A DNA stretch of 64,000 bases from Nocardia shimofusensis NBRC 100134 (GTDB lineage Bacteria; Actinomycetota; Actinomycetes; Mycobacteriales; Mycobacteriaceae). Made by a program: the position numbers and the translations under genes. The notes under the pieces are model-generated. The model did no database searches and was not told the origin of the DNA. It saw only the letters and a program-made list of their open reading frames with translations. Position 1 is the first letter of the stretch. Each line of letters starts with the position of its first letter. The stretch spans positions 62,001-126,000 of the forward strand of contig NZ_BDBT01000012.1 of assembly GCF_001613125.1 (NCBI RefSeq), written 5' to 3'. This document shows positions 52,908 to 59,863 of this stretch, piece after piece.

Positions 52908-53321
52908 TCAGTGCGCGTTCGAGGGGAGCAGTTCGCCGATCAGGTTCTCGCCGAGGATGCGGATGCGGTCGCGGATGCCCCGGACCACCTCGATGGACTC
53001 TCCCTGTGGATCGGGCAGCATCCAGTCGCGGTAGCTGATGCCGGGGAAGTACGGGCAGGCGTCACCGCAGCCGATGGTGACGACCACATCGGAGATGCCG
53101 ACGGCCTCATCGGTGAGCCTGCGCGGGGTGTGGTCGGACAGATCGATGCCGACCTCGGCCATGACGGCGACGACGGTCGGGTCGAGGGCGTCGGCCGGGG
53201 CGACGCCCGCCGAACGCGCCTCCAGGCGGTCACCGGCGAGTGCGTCCAGAAACCCGGCGGCCATCTGCGATCGGGCCGCGTTGTGTACACAGACGAACAG
53301 CACACTGGGTTTGTGAGCCAT
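52908..53321 (-). CDS. arsC: Arsenate reductase (low-molecular-weight phosphatase fold)
   Basis: 137 residues from ATG 53321. P-loop Cys11-X5-Arg17 in FVCVHNAARSQMA, the resolving pair Cys85 and Cys89 in IGCGDACPYFPG, and the general-acid Asp in DWMLPDP (near 104). This triad is that of the thioredoxin-coupled ArsC class that turns arsenate to arsenite. No arsenite exporter or ArsR is adjacent: the solo TnpB element lies directly upstream with its right end 79 bases from the start codon, so it may have separated arsC from an earlier operon or promoter. Confidence 0.88.
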   Translation of the reverse strand: MAHKPSVLFVCVHNAARSQMAAGFLDALAGDRLEARSAGVAPADALDPTVVAVMAEVGIDLSDHTPRRLTDEAVGISDVVVTIGCGDACPYFPGISYRDWMLPDPQGESIEVVRGIRDRIRILGENLIGELLPSNAH

Positions 53322-53399
53322 CGGTACGCCTTTCGAGATGAAGCGATCCAGCGGTGCGCCCCGGTCTCCCTCGAGGTGTCCGGGAGCCGAAACGCTGTC

Positions 53400-53560
53400 T
53401 TGACGTCCTCCCGGCCGTGAACGTGAACGGCCGGGATTCCTCCAGCGGCACCATGTGCCGCTCCGGTTGGGGTTCCTGCTTCTGCACCGGCTGCCCGCCC
53501 GGACGAATCCGTTGAGGTCTTCCACCGACTCGACAGGCGTTTCACCTCTCGGCCCGCCCG
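53400..53560 (-). ncRNA. Putative omega-RNA (right end) of the TnpB element
   Basis: By the known layout of IS200/IS605-type TnpB, the guide RNA scaffold spans the 3' end of the tnpB message and the right end of the element. Here the terminal hairpin is at 53410-53435 (CCCGGCCGT / ACGGCCGGG around an 8-base loop), followed on the minus strand by GGACGTCAA ending at 53400. The guide would be the ~16-20 bases below 53400. The 5' limit of the scaffold is not visible. The expression is inferred. Confidence 0.5.
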
Positions 53561-54651
53561 GCCGCGAGGATGTTCATAGCCGCGTTCACATCACGATCAT
53601 GAACCGCGCCGCATACACACGTCCACTCCCGCACATGCAGGGCCTTCCTCTCCCCGACCACCCCACACCTCGAGCACAGGCGCGTGGACGGAAACCAGCG
53701 ATCCACCCTGGCGAAGGTCCGCCCACACCGGGCCGCCTTCTCCTCGAGCATGGTGACGAACGTCGACCAGCCCGCATCATGCACCGACTTCGCCAGTCGG
53801 GTGCGCGCGAGACCCTGCACGCACAAGTCCTCCACGAATATCGCTTGGTTCTCGCGAACAATCCGTGTCGAGTGCTTGTGCGCCCAGTCCCGCCGCGTGT
53901 CCGCGACCTTGGCGTGTGCCCTGGCAACCTCGACCCGAGCCTTGGCCCGGTTCTTCGACCCCTTCTCCTTACGCGACAACACCTGCTGCGCCTTGCGCAA
54001 CCGACGCTCAGCTCGGCGCAGGAAACGCGGGCTGTCGATGGTCTTGCCGTTCGACAAGACCGCGAAGGTGGTCAACCCCAGGTCGATACCGACTTCGGTC
54101 TCCAGTTCGGGCAACGGCTGCTCGTCGACCTGCACGACGAACGACGCGAAATACCTGTCTGTTGCGTCCTTGATGACCGTGACCGACGACGGGTCCGAGG
54201 GCAGGTCCCGCGACCACGCCACCCTCACCTCACCGATCTTCGGTAACCGCAACTTCCCACCCGAGGTGACCGCGAACCGGGAGTTCTTCGTGAACCGGAT
54301 CGCCTGACGATGGGCTCGGCGGGACCGGAACCGAGGCACACCGACCCGCGCACCCTTCCGCCTCCCGCTCACCGAGGCGAAGAAATTCCGGTAAGCGGTG
54401 TTCAGGTCGGCCAGCGCCTGCTGCAACACCACCGATGACACGTCGGCCAGCCATGCCCGCTGCGGGGTGGCCTTGGCCGCGGTGAGCCGTTTCGACAACT
54501 CCGTATCGCTGATCCGCTCGCTCTTGGCGAACGCTTCCATGCGGGCGGCGAGGGCGTCGTTGTACACCACCCGTGCACACCCGAACGCTCGTGCCAGCGC
54601 GATCCGCTGGCCGGGCGTCGGGTAGACACGGTAGCTGTACCGAAGCTGCAT
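53542..54651 (-). CDS. tnpB: TnpB, RNA-guided DNA endonuclease of the element
   Basis: 369 residues. An N-terminal wedge/REC-like part (MQLRYSYRVYPTPGQRIALARAFGCARVVYN), then the RuvC fold with its three acids: Asp190 in GIDLGLTTFAVLS, Glu274 in IFVEDLCVQGL, and Asp354 in HDRDVNAAMNIL. The zinc ribbon has Cys326, 329, 345 and 347. All catalytic and metal residues are present, so it should be active. TnpB proteins cut DNA beside a short target-adjacent motif using an omega-RNA and keep the element at its donor site. It reads from ATG 54651. Length is normal (~370). Confidence 0.93.
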   Translation of the reverse strand: MQLRYSYRVYPTPGQRIALARAFGCARVVYNDALAARMEAFAKSERISDTELSKRLTAAKATPQRAWLADVSSVVLQQALADLNTAYRNFFASVSGRRKGARVGVPRFRSRRAHRQAIRFTKNSRFAVTSGGKLRLPKIGEVRVAWSRDLPSDPSSVTVIKDATDRYFASFVVQVDEQPLPELETEVGIDLGLTTFAVLSNGKTIDSPRFLRRAERRLRKAQQVLSRKEKGSKNRAKARVEVARAHAKVADTRRDWAHKHSTRIVRENQAIFVEDLCVQGLARTRLAKSVHDAGWSTFVTMLEEKAARCGRTFARVDRWFPSTRLCSRCGVVGERKALHVREWTCVCGAVHDRDVNAAMNILAAGRAER

Positions 54652-54681
54652 GCCCCGACACTATCACTCAAAACCCCAACC

Positions 54682-54698
54682 ATGTTGCGCCACAACAT
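54682..54698. repeat. Left-end hairpin of the TnpB element
   Basis: ATGTTG-CGCCA-CAACAT, exact 6-base arms, 31 bases upstream of the tnpB start. Subterminal hairpins at this place are bound by the Y1 transposase in related elements. Confidence 0.6.
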
Positions 54699-54869
54699 GA
54701 TCCACGCCACGGGCTACGACACGCTCCGGCATCGCGAGTCCTCCCGCGTGGGCCTCCACCACCGCCCTGAAGGACCGTGCACCAGCCCACACTCCGGTAG
54801 CGTAAGGGACAGGCGTGGACTCCTCCGTACTTCTGAGCATCCCGCGAGACAGCGGCCGGGACAGACGAA

Positions 54870-54899
54870 GACCGCCGCGACGTCGTTGTCGCGGCGGTC
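54870..54899 (-). terminator. Hairpin terminator of the MpaB-family gene
   Basis: GACCGCCGCGAC and GTCGCGGCGGTC are exact 12-base arms around a 6-base loop, 42 bases past the stop. A second, smaller hairpin lies near 54907. Confidence 0.75.
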
Positions 54900-54940
54900 G
54901 TGCGCCGGCTTCGCCGAAGCCGCGGAGCCGAAGCCGACGA

Positions 54941-55852
54941 TCAGATGGGGCGGGTCTGGATGACCTTGCGCAGCCGCGCCCGGTCGCGTTCGACCTTGCG
55001 CGCCTCGTACGCGATCGGGAAGTAGCGCAGGCGCTCCGGCAGCAGCGGGACGAGGCGGGCCAGGAACCAGCCCAGCACGACGAGCTTGCGTTCGTCGGCG
55101 GCGGTCCACTCCAGTCCGAGCTTGCGGCGGGCGACCTCGGGAGTGGTGCCTACGGTGCAGAAGTACTGCATGCGGCCGACGGGTGCGACAGCGGCTTTCC
55201 ACACCGGATGCAGGAACTTCGGCAGCTGCTTGGGTGCGGCGACCGAACGGATCGTGCGCAGGTAGTCACGCGCGGTGTCGGTGGCCTGGAGGTGGTTGTC
55301 GACCACGTCGTCGAAGAACTTCTCGAAGGCGGCGTAGTCGGCGGGGATCTCCTTGGGAGCCACCGAGAAGTTGCGCATCAGCTGCAACCCCTCCTCGTAG
55401 TACTCCTGCTTCTCGGCGTCGGTCATCGGCTTACGGCTGAAGTACTTGGCGTTCTTGGTGAACGCGTAGGTGCCGGTGTGCAGCACCCAGGCCCAGGAGA
55501 AGGAGTTCAGGGCCTGGTGCTTGAAGCCGGAGGCGTCGACGGTGTTGAGCGAGGCGTGCATGCTCCGTAGCCGGTCGGCCTCGGCGATGCCCTCTTCGCC
55601 GGCGTAGACCCACATCATCACCGAGGACAGGCTGCGCAGGGCGCGGCCCATCGGGTCGGTGCGGAAGGTCGAGTGCTCGTCGACGACGGCCGAGATGGTC
55701 GGCTCCATGGTCTGCAGCAGGAAGGCCGAGCCTGCGGTCAGCGAGAAGGTGATCAGGCCGGTTTCGTCCCACATGCGGGTGCCCGGGTGGAACGGCCGCC
55801 GGGGCGGCAGCTTCGGCGCGGTGCTCTTCTCGACTGCGGCGGACGCGGTCAT
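54941..55852 (-). CDS. MpaB/DUF2236-family (latex-clearing-like) oxygenase
   Basis: 303 residues from ATG 55852 (AAAGGAGAT upstream). The helical DUF2236 fold: MWDETGLITFSLTAGSAFLLQTMEPTISAVVDEHSTFRTDPMGRALRS, WAWVLHTGTYAFTKNAKYF and a late VGTTPEVARRKLGLEWTAADERKLV. Family members (mycophenolate-pathway MpaB, latex-clearing Lcp) are heme oxygenases that cleave C=C bonds; conserved His/Arg/Trp are present (EHSTFRTDP, WVLHTGTY), but heme cannot be proven here. The substrate is likely a terpenoid or unsaturated lipid. It is divergent from the sirtuin gene. Confidence 0.82.
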   Translation of the reverse strand: MTASAAVEKSTAPKLPPRRPFHPGTRMWDETGLITFSLTAGSAFLLQTMEPTISAVVDEHSTFRTDPMGRALRSLSSVMMWVYAGEEGIAEADRLRSMHASLNTVDASGFKHQALNSFSWAWVLHTGTYAFTKNAKYFSRKPMTDAEKQEYYEEGLQLMRNFSVAPKEIPADYAAFEKFFDDVVDNHLQATDTARDYLRTIRSVAAPKQLPKFLHPVWKAAVAPVGRMQYFCTVGTTPEVARRKLGLEWTAADERKLVVLGWFLARLVPLLPERLRYFPIAYEARKVERDRARLRKVIQTRPI

Positions 55853-55885
55853 CACGATCTCCTTTGATCGACCCAGATCAGAACG

Positions 55886-55914
55886 ATGAGATAATTAGGA
55901 TAGCAATCTCTCAT
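55886..55914. promoter_or_regulatory. Inverted repeat ATGAGA-N17-TCTCAT
   Basis: It lies 34 bases upstream of the MpaB-family start in an AT-rich stretch of the 125-base divergent region, so it could control both genes. Arms are only 6 bases. Confidence 0.4.
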
Positions 55915-55977
55915 TCCTTCGCCTAGCTAAATCGTTACTCGATGCAACATCTTCGGCAAACACCTAGGCTCGACCGC

Positions 55978-56724
55978 ATGACGACCCCATGGCGCGCGCG
56001 TCCGGGCCGCATCGGCGTGCTCACCGGCGCGGGCATCTCCACCGACTCCGGCATCCCCGACTTCCGCGGCCCGAGCGGCGTGTGGACGAAGAACCCGATC
56101 GCGGAACTGTTGTCCACTTACGACGCCTATCTGTCCGACCTCGAGCTGCGGGTCCGCTCATGGGAGGCTCGCCGCGACAATCCGGCATGGCAGGCGCGGC
56201 CCAATGCCGCCCACCATGCGCTCGTCGAGTTGGAGCGGGCCGGGCGGGCGGTCACGATCATCACCCAGAACATCGATCGCCTGCATCAGCGCGCAGGCTC
56301 CGCACCCGACCGCGTCGTCGAGATCCACGGCAACATGTTCGAGGTGGTCTGTGTCGGCTGTGCGTACGAGGACAGCATGGAGAACACCCTCGCGCGGGTG
56401 GCCGCGGGCGAACCCGATCCGCCGTGCCCGCGCTGCGGCGGCATCCTGAAGGCGGCCACTGTCATGTTCGGTCAGCAGCTCGATCAGCGCACCGTGACAA
56501 AGGCGGTTCTGACAGCGCAGACCAGCGACATCTTCCTCGCCGTCGGCAGCTCGCTGCAAGTCGAGCCGGCCGCCTCGATGTGTTCGCTGGCCGTGGAGGC
56601 GGGCGCCGCGCTGATCATCGTCAACGCCGAGCGGACGCCCTATGATCACCTGGCCACTGAGATCTTCCGCGAGCCCATCGGTACCGCCCTGCCGCGGCTG
56701 GTGAACGAAATCCTCGGCGCGTGA
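55978..56724 (+). CDS. Sir2-family NAD-dependent protein deacylase (sirtuin)
   Basis: 248 residues from ATG 55978 (the frame allows 12 more residues from 55942). NAD loop [17 protein letters not shown] (15-31), [13 protein letters not shown], the catalytic His117 in EIHGNMFE, and the zinc site Cys125-x2-Cys128 / Cys150-x2-Cys153. [12 protein letters not shown] and NAERTPYD complete the Rossmann end. It removes acetyl or other acyl groups from lysines, for instance on acyl-CoA synthetases such as those in this window. The desuccinylase Tyr/Arg pair is not obvious. It converges on the lactone oxidase gene, 19 bases apart. Confidence 0.93.
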   Translation: MTTPWRARPGRIGVLTGAGISTDSGIPDFRGPSGVWTKNPIAELLSTYDAYLSDLELRVRSWEARRDNPAWQARPNAAHHALVELERAGRAVTIITQNIDRLHQRAGSAPDRVVEIHGNMFEVVCVGCAYEDSMENTLARVAAGEPDPPCPRCGGILKAATVMFGQQLDQRTVTKAVLTAQTSDIFLAVGSSLQVEPAASMCSLAVEAGAALIIVNAERTPYDHLATEIFREPIGTALPRLVNEILGA

Positions 56725-56743
56725 ACGCGACCGGTCCGCGGAA

Positions 56744-58039
56744 TCAGCCGACGGGGCCCAGCACCCGATTCAGGTAGTCGTTGGCGAACAACCCCTGCGG
56801 ATCGAAGCGCTCGCGCACCCGCCGGAACCGCTCCCAGTGCGGGTAGCGCTCGCGCAGCGTATCCGCGGTCTGGAAGTGGCGCTTGCCCCAATGTGGCCGA
56901 CCCTGGAACGAGTCGAACACCGACTCGCAGGCGCGGAAGAACGGCTCCCACTCCATCCCCTGGTATTGGTGCACGGCGATGTAGCAGGTCTCGCGGCCAC
57001 CCGCGGGCGAGAGCAGTGCGTCGTCGGGGGCGACCCAGCGGACCTCGATCGGCATCGGGGTGTCGAAGCGGCTCGCGACATCCTTGATCGCCCGGATCGC
57101 CTCGGCGGAATGTTCGCGCGGCAGCGCGTATTCCATCTCGGTGAAGCGCACCAGCCGGGGCGAGGCGAACACCCGGTAGGAACGGTCGACCTGACGCCGA
57201 TAGCTGCCCGCGTAGGCGGCGGCCCTGTGGATGTACGGGATAGTGCGTGGCCTGCTGCGCCCCAGCTTGCACAGTGCGTCGAAGACATGGTTGTTGAGCA
57301 GGATGTCGCCGCACCAGTCGAGCAGCGCACCGCGCGGTTGCTCGGGCAGGTCGACCCGATTGTTGCGCTTGGTCATCGCCAGCGGGCTGTGCCCGAACAT
57401 GTAGAACTCGAAGTGCTCGTTGCCGTTCACGTGGGTGTCCAGGTCGGCGAGCAGGTCCTCGACGGGTTCGGGACGTTCGATGCCCTCGAGTACGAACGAG
57501 GGCACCATACGCAGTGTCACCGCGGTGACCACGCCGAGCGCGCCGAGCCCGACGCGCGCGGCTCGCCAGGCCTCGGCGTCGTCGTCCTCGTTCACCTCGA
57601 CCACACTGCCGTCGGCGCGCACGATCTCCATCGAATGCAGCGCGGCGGAGAGGTTCTGCAGTGTGGCGCCGGTGCCGTGGGTGCCGGTGGCCGTCGCCCC
57701 GGCGATGGTCTGCACGTCGATATCGCCCAGGTTCGGAAACGCGAGTCCGGCTGCGTGGGCAGCGGTGCTGATGGTGTTCAGGGTGGCGCCCGCCTCGACC
57801 CGGATCAGCTCGCTGTGCGCGTCGAGGTGGAGCACGCGGTTCATCCGGGACAGGTCGACGAGGGCGCCGTCGGTGAGCACGGTGTCGGTGAAGGAGTGGC
57901 CCGCGCCCGCCACGCGCACGGTCTGTCCGTTGTCGGCGGCGTGCACGAGGATTTCGGCCACTTCGCCGGAGTCGCGCGGCCTGGCGATGCGTGCTGGGGC
58001 GCACTGCTGATCGCCGGCCCAGTTCACCCACTTGGTCAT
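56744..58039 (-). CDS. FAD-binding L-gulono/D-arabinono-1,4-lactone oxidoreductase
   Basis: 431 residues. N-terminal PCMH FAD domain: ARPRDSGEVAEILVHAADNGQTVRVAGAGHSFTDTVLTDGALVDLSRMN, LGDIDVQTIAGATATGTHGTG and GLGALGVVTAVTLRMVPS. The C-terminal ALO domain ends FQGRPHWGKRHF...RFDPQGLFANDYLNRVLG, where HWGK is the signature. Close in length and layout to M. tuberculosis Rv1771, the L-gulono-1,4-lactone dehydrogenase, which oxidises the lactone toward ascorbate. FAD is likely non-covalent (GHSF, not the HHS type). Substrate preference cannot be read from motifs. Confidence 0.88.
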   Translation of the reverse strand: MTKWVNWAGDQQCAPARIARPRDSGEVAEILVHAADNGQTVRVAGAGHSFTDTVLTDGALVDLSRMNRVLHLDAHSELIRVEAGATLNTISTAAHAAGLAFPNLGDIDVQTIAGATATGTHGTGATLQNLSAALHSMEIVRADGSVVEVNEDDDAEAWRAARVGLGALGVVTAVTLRMVPSFVLEGIERPEPVEDLLADLDTHVNGNEHFEFYMFGHSPLAMTKRNNRVDLPEQPRGALLDWCGDILLNNHVFDALCKLGRSRPRTIPYIHRAAAYAGSYRRQVDRSYRVFASPRLVRFTEMEYALPREHSAEAIRAIKDVASRFDTPMPIEVRWVAPDDALLSPAGGRETCYIAVHQYQGMEWEPFFRACESVFDSFQGRPHWGKRHFQTADTLRERYPHWERFRRVRERFDPQGLFANDYLNRVLGPVG

Positions 58040-58093
58040 GCGTCCAACTGTAGCGGCGCACTGTGACGCCCGCTACCCCGGGCGTACTCGTGG

Positions 58094-58768
58094 CTATCGG
58101 CGCCGATCGGTGCAGGCGTGCAGCTTGGCCTGCTCGAAGTCCTGCTCGCGCAACGGCCCCACCGGCAGTTCGATGCGGGTGACCTCGCCGGCGCGCACGC
58201 CGTTCAGCACGATCGCCGCATATCGTTGCCACACATCAGGATTGACCGGATTGGCGAACTCGGCGACGGCATCGACCATGTGCACGAGCGCGAGGAAGTC
58301 CGAGGGCTCGATCTCGGGCTGCAGCACTCCGGCCACCCGGGCGCGGTCGACGATCGCGGCGATGGTCGGCGTGATCCGGTCGCGCAGGTGCGCGAATCGT
58401 TCCGATTCGTCATGCAGCTCGAGCATGACCTCGCTGAAACCGCGATTGCAGGCCAAATGCTCGCAGGCGTATTGGAAGAACTCGACGAGTCCGAGCCACG
58501 GATCGCCGTGACGGGCAGCCTGTTCGGCCGCCACCGCGAAATCGCGCATGTTCTGCTCGAAGACTTCGGCGATGAGTTCGCGCTTGTTGGAGAACCGGCG
58601 GTAGACGGTGCCGACGCCGACGCCCGCGCGCTCGGCGACGTCATCGAGCGTGATCTCGAGTCCGCGATCGGCGAACAGCTCACGGGCGGCGGCGACGATC
58701 CGCTGCTGATTGCGCGCGGCGTCCGCCCGTAGACGCCGGGGTGGAGAGGGAGCCGCGACCTGATGCAC
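58094..58768 (-). CDS. TetR-family transcriptional regulator
   Basis: 224 residues from GTG 58768. HTH (about 15-62): RADAARNQQRIVAAARELFADRGLEITLDDVAERAGVGVGTVYRRFSNKRELIAEVFEQ, followed by the all-helical ligand domain (SetR-type C-terminus with VELFHDES and LALVHMVDAVAEFANP). It lies 54 bases upstream of, and on the same strand as, the lactone oxidoreductase, so it may control that gene or the divergent crcB pair. The ligand is unknown. Confidence 0.92.
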   Translation of the reverse strand: MHQVAAPSPPRRLRADAARNQQRIVAAARELFADRGLEITLDDVAERAGVGVGTVYRRFSNKRELIAEVFEQNMRDFAVAAEQAARHGDPWLGLVEFFQYACEHLACNRGFSEVMLELHDESERFAHLRDRITPTIAAIVDRARVAGVLQPEIEPSDFLALVHMVDAVAEFANPVNPDVWQRYAAIVLNGVRAGEVTRIELPVGPLREQDFEQAKLHACTDRRR

Positions 58769-58867
58769 CCCGCCATGCTAGCAACGCGATGGCTTAAGCG
58801 GAGGAATTCTCTCCGTTCTGTGCCGGATAGCATGGCCCCCGAACCGATCGGGTGAGGAGGTCACAGC

Positions 58868-59296
58868 ATGAGCGCACGACCGCCGATGCCGCCGGTCGAT
58901 CCCGCGCTGCTGGCGGCGATCTCGCTGGGCGGCGGCCTGGGCGCGCTGTTGCGCTATTCGATCGGCACCTGGTGGCCGACCACGCCGGGGCACGTGCCGT
59001 GGTCGACGCTCGTGGTGAATGTGACCGGCTGCTTCGGCATCGGCGTCCTGATGACGCTTCTCCTGCAAGGCAGGATGACCCATCGGCTGCTGCGTCCGTT
59101 TCTCGGCGTCGGTGTCCTGGGCGGATACACCACCTTTTCGACCTACAGCCTCGAGATTCGTACACTGCTCGAGTCCGGTGCGGTGCTCGAGGCGCTCGGG
59201 TACCTGGGGGGAACGTTGATCGCCGCATTCACGGGGGTGGCGCTCGGTGCGGGCGCGGTGCGGTGGGTGACAGCTCGACAGGCAACGCCTCGATAG
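58868..59296 (+). CDS. crcB: Fluoride-specific ion channel CrcB/Fluc, subunit 1
   Basis: 142 residues; GAGGAGG precedes ATG 58868. Four helices: LAAISLGGGLGALLRYSIGTWW (GGxxGAxxRY), WSTLVVNVTGCFGIGVLMTLLL (TLxVNxxG), LLRPFLGVGVLGGYTTFSTYSLEIRTLL (the GGYTTFSTY pore motif) and ALGYLGGTLIAAFTGVALGAG. Fluc exports fluoride as a dual-topology dimer. With the second copy 157 bases on, the pair probably makes a heterodimer of opposite orientations. Confidence 0.93.
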   Translation: MSARPPMPPVDPALLAAISLGGGLGALLRYSIGTWWPTTPGHVPWSTLVVNVTGCFGIGVLMTLLLQGRMTHRLLRPFLGVGVLGGYTTFSTYSLEIRTLLESGAVLEALGYLGGTLIAAFTGVALGAGAVRWVTARQATPR

Positions 59297-59344
59297 GGCG
59301 GCTCGACAGGCGAGCGCTCGATCGGCGACAGCTCGATCGTGACA
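59273..59344. repeat. Five degenerate ~15-bp repeats between the crcB genes
   Basis: Units start at 59273, 59287, 59301, 59316 and 59331, variants of GCTCGAYMGGC followed by RA/GC-rich bases. They begin in the last codons of crcB-1 and fill the first half of the gap to crcB-2. Function unknown. Confidence 0.6.
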
Positions 59345-59453
59345 GCGGAGACTGTTCGACAGGTTCGGCGACAGAACGACGAACGACGGAAGGGGGCCCG
59401 ACGATGATCGGCCTGCGATGCGCGCCGGGTTCGCGCACGGACGAGGTACGCGG

Positions 59454-59816
59454 ATGAACGTCGTGCTCGTCGTTCTGGGTGGCATGGTCGGCGCACCGGC
59501 CAGATACCTGATCGACCGTGCTGTCGCCGCGCGATTCGACTCCCGGGTGCCGCTGGGGACGCTGACCGTTAATATTGTCGGTTCGGCTGTGCTGGGCGGT
59601 TTGATCGGCGCGGGTGCGGGCGGGTGGCTGCTCACTGTGGCGGGCGCCGGCTTCTGCGGCGCGCTGACGACGTTCAGCACGTTCGGCTACGAGACCATCC
59701 GTCTGATCACCGACGGCGCCTACGGCATCGCCATGGGCTACGTCGCGATCAGTGTGGCGGCCGGTCTGGGCGCGGTGTACCTCACCGCGTCCGGGATCGG
59801 CCGGCTGACGGCATGA
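59454..59816 (+). CDS. crcB: Fluoride-specific ion channel CrcB/Fluc, subunit 2
   Basis: 120 residues from ATG 59454. Same four-helix motif set: LVVLGGMVGAPARYLIDRAV, GTLTVNIVGSAVLGGLIGAG, AGAGFCGALTTFSTFGYETIRLI and AYGIAMGYVAISVAAGLGAVYL. The central pore motif is GALTTFSTF, carrying the Phe pair that lines the fluoride path. The tandem arrangement with crcB-1, then pgm 47 bases further, matches the order I recall in mycobacteria (Rv3070/Rv3069 beside Rv3068c). No fluoride riboswitch is visible upstream of either gene. Confidence 0.92.
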   Translation: MNVVLVVLGGMVGAPARYLIDRAVAARFDSRVPLGTLTVNIVGSAVLGGLIGAGAGGWLLTVAGAGFCGALTTFSTFGYETIRLITDGAYGIAMGYVAISVAAGLGAVYLTASGIGRLTA

Positions 59817-59863
59817 TCTCGATGACCAGCCGGGCACAGCCGACTTGGAAGGGAGACCCGAGC

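Larger units (their letters stand above)
53400..54698 (-). mobile_element. Solo-TnpB insertion element (IS1341-type, IS200/IS605 family)
   Basis: One gene, tnpB, flanked by subterminal hairpins: right end at 53410-53435 and left end at 54682-54698. The right boundary is taken as the base after GACGTCAA on the minus strand; the left boundary is not fixed and may reach ~54720. There is no tnpA (Y1 transposase), so the element can move only if a transposase acts in trans. It lies between arsC and the MpaB gene. Confidence 0.75.

Noticed and set aside
53410-53435. Hairpin as a terminator for arsC or another gene
   Set aside because: It lies at the right end of the TnpB element with the family's TCAA boundary, so it is better read as the omega-RNA scaffold.
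58797-58867. Fluoride riboswitch before crcB
   Set aside because: The leader is short and lacks the conserved crcB-motif bases and pseudoknot partners. Only a GAGGAGG SD is seen.
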